Positions 25,001-30,727 of a stretch of 43,293 nt of DNA are shown here, piece by piece. The stretch is from assembly GCA_038326655.1 (NCBI GenBank), contig JBBQKG010000026.1:1-43293 (forward strand). Direction: 5' to 3'. Position numbers and translations under genes: made by a program. The notes beneath the pieces were generated by a model. It had not been told where the DNA came from and did not search any database. It saw nothing but the letters and a program-made list of their open reading frames with translations. Origin of the DNA: JBBQKG01 sp038326655. Lineage in GTDB: Bacteria > Actinomycetota > Thermoleophilia > Solirubrobacterales > JBBDJG01. Position 1 is the first letter of the stretch. The number at the start of each line of letters is the position of its first letter.

Positions 25001-25114
25001 AGCGCCAGGCTGCGGTCGTCGAGCAAGCTGCCGAAGCTCAGGTTCAAGCTCCGCGTCACCGACGCCGCGGGGCATGGATTCAAGCTGACGCGGAAAATCC
25101 GCCCGCGCTCCTAG
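22094..25114 (+). CDS. Large secreted Cys-Pro repeat protein
   Basis: 1006 residues from ATG 22094 with AAGGAG five nt upstream. A Sec signal ends near AAQAAFS (about residue 31). The body holds four degenerate units of about 200-250 residues, each marked by a Cys, 8-12 residues, then C-P (or C-S) x-x-S-x-(V/I/L)-G, at about 87-104, 337-360, 549-566 and 760-777. Each unit also has a following P-L-x-G-x-(V/L/I)-Y strand and, in units B and D, F-D-(D/T)-(L/V)-P and F-x-L-x-(I/L)-x-G-G. A basic beta-rich C-terminus (KKRAKGAVSIRLVLRKG, then RFKLRVTDAAGHGFKLTRKIRPRS) closes it. Similar proteins are familiar in Thermoleophilia. Function is unknown; paired Cys suggest disulfides outside the cell. 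Confidence 0.8.
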   Translation: MGNGIAWMRTTVAVFTVATLSALTPTAAQAAFSITDFAVSPASAPAASHPDSTVSMSFGGSDSEDVKDIIQHFPAGIIPNPEALPKCTQVQLQADACPVASRLGPTTLTATPEIPLGTPMTSSGDVYNIEVGPPYVGGLGFVVRPASGIHSSLAAPFTVRTARFPITTSLPDEKSDIYTQPIIPTARDYGLTGVSVDVPRALDLGLGAVPIKVNAIQYSLSGIALSTGQPYLTTTTACVQGYPLLEATQWDDPGTRVARVGNVLSSTDCADDHVPFDPTSFDVGLETGRTDTPSGFDISLNVPASELPRHQSYLRRAEITLPEGTALSPPAGESLQPCSEADLGFGTNASPSCPAGSDVGDVIVQSKNVPGPLHGDLYVGPPTAAHTFRLFIAFPIVDGDWVKLDGFTDPDPQTGRLTTVFDDLPPLPFEQFTLSLRGGDHAVLVNPPGCGTHTLASTLTPWSGATSFPADKDKHPEGAFDTSDDGLGAPCPATLPFGPSGAVSTSPTQGGASSAMSMGFSNPDRDQLLRTLRASLPPGLVGRLTGMSLCPVDSAAAGTCSEESKIGSVAVAVGSGGSPLSLPGSIYLARPLQAGDPASLSVTVPAKVGPYDFGTVVTRARVALRPADAGLDVVLVDDLPRIVGGIPVRVRDVGASVDRPSFMRNPTSCAELRLGSAFASFQSGEGSSSTPFQATGCETLPFAPKLRFKVSGDTKADGHPSLKATVTQAAGEANIARSRVVLPDSIRPELPALQRPGALCPEALVPAGACPPSSRVGTARAVTPILPEPLAGPVYVVQQAANPLPKLAVYLGGLVSLRLDAQNAIQHVQIVNTFDTVPDVPISSFELTINGGPNGILKNFRSLCAKRVRGEATFTAHSGKTFGDKPALEVPGCDSASAPPRASIKLSGVRSGDPVLKVRVRRAAGGAKLRRLKVVLPRGLHASRGATVKKRAKGAVSIRLVLRKGTLKTSARLRSSSKLPKLRFKLRVTDAAGHGFKLTRKIRPRS

Positions 25115-25155
25115 CCGGGACGGCGCTGCCGCTGGACCGGCGGGAGTGGGGCGGA

Positions 25156-25161
25156 TAGGGT
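25156..25161 (+). promoter_or_regulatory. -10-like TAGGGT before the secreted esterase-like gene
   Basis: TAGGGT lies 21 nt before GTG 25183 and a GGGAG-like ribosome site lies between them. It suggests a promoter separate from the upstream repeat-protein gene. Confidence 0.4.
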
Positions 25162-25182
25162 TGACGCGAGAGGCTTGGGAGA

Positions 25183-27453
25183 GTGTTCACGCGCAATCGG
25201 TTGAGCAGGGCAGGGCTGCTCGCGGCGTCCGCCGCTGTGGTCGTGCTCGCGCTTGCGCCCGCCGCGCGCGCGGGCTCGCTTCCCAGCGTCGCCTCCGGGC
25301 CGCGGCCCGGCCCAGACATCCTCTACGCGCCGCCGGCGCAGGCGCCGCAGCTCGATAACACCGGTGTGTGGAAGGCGCCGCCGATCCTCATCTCCGGCTC
25401 GAGCGCCTACCGGCACGGAGAGTTCCTGTACCAGGATTGGCTCTACGACGACCATGGCGCCCGCGGCCAGCGCGACCCCGGTGACCCTCGCCGCAGCGTG
25501 GACGAAGGGGCCGCGACGCCCAACGGCTCCTACACCTACCCGACCGCGCCGGCCTACGTGGGCAACGCCGCCGACTTCGTCGAGCTGCGCGTGAAGCCGC
25601 TGGAGACCGCGACGGCCTTCCGAGTCACGCTCAGCTCGCTCGTGGACCCGTCGCTGGTCGCGTTCACGATCGCGATCGGCGGCACGCCGGGAATCCTCCA
25701 CGACCTCCCGCATGGCGCCGGCGCCCGCGCTCCGGCCGACCTCTTCCTCACCGTGCACGGCGACCATGCGGATCTGGTCGACGCGGGGACGGGACAGGCC
25801 GCCGGCACGCCGAGCGTCAAGGTCGACTTCGCGCGCCGGCAGTTCGACCTGCGCGTTGCCCACTCGGACTGGGACCCCGGCCAGGGCACGGTGCGCTTTG
25901 CCGCAGGCACGGGTCTCTGGGACACCGCCGCCGGCCGCTACCTCCTCCCGCAGGCTGCTGCCACCGCCGGCGCCCCCGGCGGCGCGGGCGGGCTCGCCAC
26001 TCCGAGCGCGCTCTTCAACGTCGCGTTCCGCTACCAGGAGCCATTCCAGCCGCCGGACTTCACCGTGCTCACGAACGCGACCTGGTGGCGCGACCGTCTA
26101 CAGGCGCAGGCGCTCGCGCGCAACGACATCAGCCAGTTCTTCGCGCAGGTCGACTTCGGGAAGCTCGCCACGGGAGTCGACGACGACATGCCGGGCCAGC
26201 TCGGCGGCGTGCCGCAATCAGGGCCGATGAACCGGATCCTCGCCAGCCACTTCGACCTCGGACAGGGAATCGACTTCTCGAAGAGCTGCCTGCCGGGCAC
26301 GCTGCCGGTGTCCTGCACGGGTGAGTACCTCGGCCGGCTCCAGCCCTACTCGGTCTACGTGCCGCGCAAGCCCGCGCCGACATCCGGGTACGGGCTGACG
26401 CTCCTGCTCCATTCCTACGGAGGCACCTACAACCAGTATTCGACCTCGCGCAACCAGTCGCAGCTGGGCGATCGCGGCGACGGCTCGATCGTGATCACGC
26501 CCGAGGGCCGGGGCCCGGACGGCTGGTATCTCGACTATGCCGGCGCCGACACATTCGAGGTCTGGGCCGACGTGGCCCGCCGGTACCGGCTCGACCCCGA
26601 CTGGACCGCGATCTCGGGCTACTCGATGGGCGGATACGGCACCTTCAAGCTCGCCACGCAATACCCGGACCTCTTCGCGCGCGCGGAGACCACCGTCGGG
26701 CCTTCCGGGGAGGGCATTTCCGTCGCGCGCACCAGGCCTCAGCTGGAGTCGCTGCGCAACATCCCGATCCTGATGTGGGCGGGGGGCGCCGACGCATCGG
26801 TGCCCGTCGAGGACACCGGTCCGCAGGCCGACCGCCTCGACGCGCTCGGGTACCGCTACGAGTCCGACCTGTTTCTCGGCGCGATCCACCTGCTGCTCGC
26901 GTTCAACGACCAGTACCAGCCGGTCGCCGACTTCCTCGGCACCGCGCGAGTCGATCGAAGCCCGCCGCACGTCAGCTACGTCTACAACCCGGCGACCGAC
27001 TATCCCGCGGCCGGCACCTCCGCGGGCCATGCCTACTGGGTTTCCGGCGTCAAGCTCCGCGATGCCGCCGCGAACGGCGGCCGCGGGCTCGTGGACGTGC
27101 GCTCAGATGGCTTCGGGGTCGGCGACCCCGCGGCGTCGGCGACCGCGACCGGAACTGGAACGCTCACCGGCGGGCAGCTCTTCGGCCTCGCCTACACCGC
27201 GCAGTCGAAGACCTGGGGCCCCGCGCCCGCGGCAGCGACCGGGGACCGGCTGGTGGTGAACGCGACCAACGTCGCCTCGCTCACGATCGACCCGACACGC
27301 GCGCGCATCACCTGCGCCGCCGAGGTAGGCGTGACGAGCGACGGGCCCGTGGAGGTCAGGCTCGCCGGCTGCGAGGGCCGGCGCTGCGCGAGTGCGCCCG
27401 GCAACGGCCGCGGCCATGCCTACGGCCGCTGCAGAGAACGCGGGAGGGATTGA
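25183..27453 (+). CDS. Secreted multidomain esterase/peptidase-like alpha/beta hydrolase
   Basis: 756 residues. Sec signal at 1-30 (LLAASAAVVVLALAPAARA). The N-terminal half (PPILISGSSAYRHGEFLYQDWLYDDHGA to FRYQEPF) resembles the glucodextranase C-terminal/CBM9-like beta-sandwich. An alpha/beta hydrolase follows: YSVYVPRKP, LTLLLHSYGGT (oxyanion), then GYSMGGYG with nucleophile Ser481, an Asp in GGADASVP and a late His (LGAIHLLLAF). The pattern is that of prolyl-oligopeptidase-like or PHB-depolymerase-like exported hydrolases. A beta-rich C-terminal domain ends the protein. It lies 2 nt upstream of the SMP-30 gene start. Confidence 0.78.
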   Translation: MFTRNRLSRAGLLAASAAVVVLALAPAARAGSLPSVASGPRPGPDILYAPPAQAPQLDNTGVWKAPPILISGSSAYRHGEFLYQDWLYDDHGARGQRDPGDPRRSVDEGAATPNGSYTYPTAPAYVGNAADFVELRVKPLETATAFRVTLSSLVDPSLVAFTIAIGGTPGILHDLPHGAGARAPADLFLTVHGDHADLVDAGTGQAAGTPSVKVDFARRQFDLRVAHSDWDPGQGTVRFAAGTGLWDTAAGRYLLPQAAATAGAPGGAGGLATPSALFNVAFRYQEPFQPPDFTVLTNATWWRDRLQAQALARNDISQFFAQVDFGKLATGVDDDMPGQLGGVPQSGPMNRILASHFDLGQGIDFSKSCLPGTLPVSCTGEYLGRLQPYSVYVPRKPAPTSGYGLTLLLHSYGGTYNQYSTSRNQSQLGDRGDGSIVITPEGRGPDGWYLDYAGADTFEVWADVARRYRLDPDWTAISGYSMGGYGTFKLATQYPDLFARAETTVGPSGEGISVARTRPQLESLRNIPILMWAGGADASVPVEDTGPQADRLDALGYRYESDLFLGAIHLLLAFNDQYQPVADFLGTARVDRSPPHVSYVYNPATDYPAAGTSAGHAYWVSGVKLRDAAANGGRGLVDVRSDGFGVGDPAASATATGTGTLTGGQLFGLAYTAQSKTWGPAPAAATGDRLVVNATNVASLTIDPTRARITCAAEVGVTSDGPVEVRLAGCEGRRCASAPGNGRGHAYGRCRERGRD

Positions 27454-27454
27454 C

Positions 27455-28372
27455 ATGGACGAGCTCTGCTCGGGACTGCTGTTCCCCGAAGGGCCGATTG
27501 CGATGTCCGACGGGAGCGTCGTGCTGGTCGAGATCGGCCGCGGCACGGTCACGCGCGTGGACGTGGACGGGACCGCCGAGATCGTCGCCAAGCCCGGCGG
27601 CGGCCCGAACGGGGCGGCGATCGGGCCGGATGGGAAGCTCTACGTCTGCAACAACGGCGGCGCCTTCGACTACGTCGAGATGGATGGGATCACGGTCCCA
27701 GTACAGCCTCCGCAGAACCACACGGGCGGGCGCATCGAGCGGGTCGACCTCGGCACCGGCGATGTGGAACGGGTCTATGACGAGTGCGACGGCCGGCCTC
27801 TTCGCGCGCCGAACGACCTCGTCTTCGACACCGAGGGCGGGTTCTACTTCACCGATCACGGACTGCGCGAGGAGCGCACGAGCGATCGCACCGGCGTCTT
27901 CTACGCGCAACCCGACGGATCGTCGATCCGCGAGGTGATTTTCCCGCTCGACGCCCCCAACGGCGTGGGGCTCTCGCCCGACGGGTCCCGGATCTACGTA
28001 GCCGAGACCTATACCGCCTGCGTGTGGTGGTGGGAGCTCACCGGGCCCGGGGAGGCGAAGCGCGGCCAGGAGCTGCTGCCCCACGGCGGGCTGCTGCTCA
28101 ACCGCCTGCCCGGCTTTCAGTTCCTCGATTCGCTCGGCGTGGACGGCGACGGCAACGTGTGCGTCGCGACGCTCGGCTCCGGCGGCATCACGGCGCTCTC
28201 ACCGGACGACGGCTCGGTCGCCGATTTCGTCGAGACCGGCGACATCTTCACCACGAATGTCTGCTTCGGCGGCGAGGACCTGCGCACGGCCTACATGACG
28301 CTGTCGTCGACAGGCCGTCTCGTGTCGGCCGAATGGCCGCGGCCGGGGCTCGCGCTCGCCTACTCGGCCTAG
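27455..28372 (+). CDS. SMP-30/gluconolactonase-family lactonase
   Basis: 305 residues from ATG 27455, with GGGAGGG upstream; the preceding stop is 1 nt away, so it is co-transcribed. There is no signal peptide. Six-bladed propeller features include LLFPEGPIAMSDGSVVLVEI (metal-ligand Glu in PEGP), GGGPNGAAIGPDGKLYVCNNGG, LRAPNDLVFDTEGGFYFTDHG (metal-ligand Asn), APNGVGLSPDGSRIYVAET and DSLGVDGDGNVCVATLG (metal-ligand Asp). All expected metal-binding residues are present. It should hydrolyse a sugar or other lactone in the cytosol; the substrate is not predictable. Confidence 0.9.
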   Translation: MDELCSGLLFPEGPIAMSDGSVVLVEIGRGTVTRVDVDGTAEIVAKPGGGPNGAAIGPDGKLYVCNNGGAFDYVEMDGITVPVQPPQNHTGGRIERVDLGTGDVERVYDECDGRPLRAPNDLVFDTEGGFYFTDHGLREERTSDRTGVFYAQPDGSSIREVIFPLDAPNGVGLSPDGSRIYVAETYTACVWWWELTGPGEAKRGQELLPHGGLLLNRLPGFQFLDSLGVDGDGNVCVATLGSGGITALSPDDGSVADFVETGDIFTTNVCFGGEDLRTAYMTLSSTGRLVSAEWPRPGLALAYSA

Positions 28373-28589
28373 ACGGAAGCCTCGCGCCCGCAAGCTGCTC
28401 GAGCAAGCCGGTACGGCCTTCGAGATCCGAGGCTAGAGTCGCCGCCCTGGGGCACGGATGACTTTCCTTTTCCAAAGGATTGGCTCCGGGGAGGGAGACC
28501 GCGGCGTCCCGGAAGCGCCGCGCAAGAGCACGGGGGCGCCGGCCGAGCGGGGGCCGGCGCCACGTGCACCTTCGCGCGCAGAACGACCA

Positions 28590-28609
28590 CGGCCCGCTTG
28601 CGCGGGCCG
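28590..28609 (-). terminator. Terminator hairpin after the S8 protease gene
   Basis: CGGCCCGC and GCGGGCCG pair around a 4-nt GCAA loop on the minus strand, about 40 nt after the protease stop. The downstream tail GTGGTCGTTCTG is only weakly T-rich. An almost identical hairpin stands at 30560-30581 on the other side of the gene. The surrounding 28373-28650 shows no convincing gene. Confidence 0.6.
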
Positions 28610-28650
28610 GTGCCGGAGGGGGTACGTGCTGCTTTTGTTGGGAGGAAGCC

Positions 28651-30300
28651 TTACTTCGTCCAGCTCGTGGACCAGGAGCTGCGACTCCAGCTCGACCGGG
28701 TCGGGTCGACTCCACCGCTGCCCGTCTTCGAGCAGTTGCAGCTCCAGCTCGACCGGCTCCAGGAGGACCGGCTCCACGATGAGCGGCTCCAGGAGGACCG
28801 GCTCCAGCTCGACCGGGTGTAGTCGACGCCGCCGGTCTTCTGGTCGATGAGCGTGTTCGGCGTGAGGCCGGCGTTCGGGTTCGTCGTCGGCACCGAGCCG
28901 AAGACGAGTCCGCTCGCCGAGATCTCGCCGAGGGACGAGCCCCGGACGTTCCGGTCGTTGGCGATCACCGCGGCCTTGACCTGGTCGGGCGTCAGCCCCG
29001 GACGCGCCTGGAGCATGTCCGCGGCCGCTCCGGCCACCATTGGGGCGGCCATCGAGGTGCCGCCGGCACGGATGTACTCGCCGCCGACGATGCAGGTCGG
29101 GCACATCGAGGCGAACGCGCTCTTGGGGGACAGGTTCGAGACGATGTGTGCGCCCGGGGCGAGGATGTCAGGCTTGGCGTAGCCGTCCTGCGTGGTGCCG
29201 CGGCTCGACCAGTCGGCGATCGCGTCGTCGAGCGTGTTCTTGGTGCCCTGGTCGTCGACGCCGCCGACCGAGATCACGTAGGGGTCGTTGCCCGGCGCAT
29301 AGTCGACCGCGTCGCCGGAAGCGCCGCGGTTGCCCGCCGCCGCCACCACCACGATGCCGTTGAACCAGGCTGCCTCGGCCGCCGCGTCGAGCGGGTCGGT
29401 CTTGTAGGACTGCGGGTCAGACGACTCGAGCGACAGGTTGACGACGCGGATGTTGTAGGCGCTCTTGTTGTCGACGACGAACTGCAGGCCGTAGATCACG
29501 TCGAGCACGGTCGCGTCGCCCTGCTCGTCGGCGACCTTGACCGAGATCAGGTTCGCGTCGGGAGCGACGCCGGCGTAGCCGCCCTTGAGCGGGTCACCAC
29601 TCGGGCGGTTGTTGCTGTTGCCGGCGATGATCCCGGCGACGTGCGTGCCGTGGCCGTAGGAGTCGTCGTCGCTCTTGGCGAACGGGTTGGTGGCAGCCGT
29701 GGCGACGACCCGGCTCGAGCCGTCGGACTGGGAGGTGCGGAAGTCCGGAAGCGTGCCGGCGATGCCGGTGTCGACGACCGCCACCCCGACGCCCTTGCCC
29801 GTTGCCGCCGACCACGCCTTGGGCGCCTGGACGGAGTCCGGGTAGGAGGTCTGGATCAGCGAGGAGTCGATTGCCCCGGCGTTGGCGGCGTTCTTCTTGA
29901 CGACCGCGTTGAGCGAGACCACGCGGACGCCGTCCTGGTGGGACAGCTTCAGCGCGGAGGCTGCGTTCGTGCTGATCGCGAGGCCGTTGATGATCGGCAG
30001 CTCGCCGATCACGCGGCCGCTGTCGGCGCTCACGAGCTTGCCGGCACTCGAGCGGCTGACGCCGTTCTCGAACTGGACGATCGCTTCGACGGGCTTGTTC
30101 GGCTGCGTGCCGGCCAGTTGGACGAGCGAGGGGCTCGCGACGCCGGCGGCGTCAGACGTGCCGGTGCTGCGAGTGACGATGCCGCTGTGTGTGAAGGCGG
30201 TCGCCAGGACCAGCAGGACGGCGAGCATCACGGTCGACGCGCCGGCTGACAGTTCCCATCGGATACGGCAGGGCAGGGCAAGGGGACCAGAGGGGTTCAT
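28651..30300 (-). CDS. Exported S8 (subtilisin-like) serine protease with Ser-Trp repeat tail
   Basis: 549 residues. A hydrophobic signal/anchor (MLAVLLVLATAFTHSG) is at about 25-40, with an inhibitor-I9-like propeptide at about 65-135 (VEAIVQFENGVSRSSAGKLV). The subtilase domain at about 160-465 has the full triad: Asp177 in VAVVDTGI, His217 in YGHGTHVAGI and Ser416 in GTSMAAP, plus oxyanion Asn324 (AAGN). The C-terminal 55 residues hold seven RSSWS units (496-520 and about 536-545) around a CNCSKTG insert. The start has ACGGAGG 11 nt upstream, preceded by a c-di-GMP-I-like riboswitch. It should act outside the cell. The substrate is unknown. Confidence 0.92.
   Translation of the reverse strand: MNPSGPLALPCRIRWELSAGASTVMLAVLLVLATAFTHSGIVTRSTGTSDAAGVASPSLVQLAGTQPNKPVEAIVQFENGVSRSSAGKLVSADSGRVIGELPIINGLAISTNAASALKLSHQDGVRVVSLNAVVKKNAANAGAIDSSLIQTSYPDSVQAPKAWSAATGKGVGVAVVDTGIAGTLPDFRTSQSDGSSRVVATAATNPFAKSDDDSYGHGTHVAGIIAGNSNNRPSGDPLKGGYAGVAPDANLISVKVADEQGDATVLDVIYGLQFVVDNKSAYNIRVVNLSLESSDPQSYKTDPLDAAAEAAWFNGIVVVAAAGNRGASGDAVDYAPGNDPYVISVGGVDDQGTKNTLDDAIADWSSRGTTQDGYAKPDILAPGAHIVSNLSPKSAFASMCPTCIVGGEYIRAGGTSMAAPMVAGAAADMLQARPGLTPDQVKAAVIANDRNVRGSSLGEISASGLVFGSVPTTNPNAGLTPNTLIDQKTGGVDYTRSSWSRSSWSRSSWSRSSWSRSSWSCNCSKTGSGGVDPTRSSWSRSSWSTSWTK
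28666..28815 (-). repeat. 15-bp coding tandem repeats for RSSWS units
   Basis: Five 15-bp units at 28741-28815 and two at 28666-28695 encode Arg-Ser-Ser-Trp-Ser. The DNA units differ at synonymous positions (ctcgac versus aggagg variants), so amino-acid sequence rather than DNA identity is preserved. This argues for selection on the peptide repeat, not a recent DNA slippage event. Confidence 0.75.
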
Positions 30301-30340
30301 TCGGGGAGCAACCTCCGTGTTGCGTGTAGGGAGACGTTGT

Positions 30341-30426
30341 GCAGCCGAGCTGTCTCGCGGGGGGAGCGAGACCTCTTTGCTTTGCGTGACCGCCTCGCGG
30401 CGGCTTTGCCGAGGACTTCCGGCTCG
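30341..30426 (-). promoter_or_regulatory. Candidate c-di-GMP-I (GEMM-I) riboswitch in the S8 protease leader
   Basis: Read on the minus strand, AGCCG (30420-30424) pairs with CGGCT (30343-30347) as the closing stem. GGCAAA (30405-30410) comes next, then a hairpin GCCGCC-GCGA-GGCGGT (30389-30404) with a GNRA tetraloop. The nearly invariant ACGCAAAGC (30379-30387) follows, then a second hairpin TCTCGC/GCGAGA (30353-30371) and ACAGC before the 3' closing strand. Order, spacing and length (about 86 nt) match class I c-di-GMP aptamers. It ends about 40 nt before ATG 30300. A small GCAAC/GTTGC stem around the ribosome site could be the expression platform. Confidence 0.65.
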
Positions 30427-30438
30427 CGCTACAGAGCG

Positions 30439-30468
30439 AGCATGCGTCAGTTATCGGGCCCTGTGCAA
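30439..30468 (-). promoter_or_regulatory. Probable promoter of the S8 protease transcript
   Basis: On the minus strand TTGCAC (30463-30468), 18 bp, CATGCT (30439-30444) sits just upstream of the riboswitch. The same arrangement, TTGCAT-18 bp-CATGCT, recurs at 30654-30683 in the degenerate copy. The -10 is poor against TATAAT, so conservation between the copies is the main support. Confidence 0.4.
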
Positions 30469-30544
30469 CCGAGATTGCGCGATTTGGACGTATGTACGAC
30501 TTTTCCGGACGGCGTCCAGCGGAGCGCTCCGGTCCGTTCGCAGG

Positions 30545-30712
30545 CTTCCCGGAAAGACGCCGGCCCGCTTTCGCGGGCCGGGTCCGAGGGGAGGGTGTGG
30601 CTTGGTGCTTGCGGGGGGAAGCTGTCGCTTCGTTCCGCTCGCGCTACACGGGCAGCATGCGGGCGCCAGGGCACGGCATGCAACTCCGATTCGCGGATCT
30701 GGACGCTTGTTC
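30545..30712 (-). repeat. Degenerate second copy of protease leader start fused to protease 3' end
   Basis: Bases about 30637-30712 (minus strand) align with the protease promoter region at about 30425-30490. Shared blocks are CGTCCA, GTTGCA, GCATGCT and TGTAGCGCGAG. The adjoining 30617-30634 aligns with the last codons and 3' end of the protease gene (28644-28660), and is followed by the shared hairpin. Nothing corresponding to the protease coding body lies between. Together with the riboswitch and promoter this accounts for the otherwise gene-free 30301-30727. Confidence 0.55.
30560..30581 (-). terminator. Terminator hairpin upstream of the protease leader
   Basis: CCGGCCCGC-GAAA-GCGGGCCGG on the minus strand, followed by CGTCTTTCC, is a strong hairpin with a short T-rich tail. 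It closely resembles the hairpin after the protease gene (28590-28609). It ends the transcript of the ghost copy and/or of the GGDEF-EAL gene. Confidence 0.65.
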
Positions 30713-30727
30713 GATCCGTGCGCGGGC

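Noticed and set aside
22082..25075. Very long minus-strand open frame (about 997 codons) opposite the large secreted protein
   Set aside because: It is Arg/Gly/Ala/Glu-rich low-complexity protein with no domain or signal. It is the usual stop-free antisense frame of a GC-rich gene. The plus-strand frame has a signal peptide, ribosome site and repeated motifs.
28434..28460. TAGAGT box and a following ATG 28458 as a possible gene after the SMP-30 gene
   Set aside because: The -10-like box looks genuine, but the frame from 28458 is Arg/Pro/Ser noise running through the protease terminator and the 3' end of the protease gene on the other strand. A short RNA remains possible.
28666..28815. Repeats considered as a CRISPR array
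   Set aside because: The 15-bp units are contiguous, vary at synonymous sites and encode RSSWS in the protease frame. There are no spacers.
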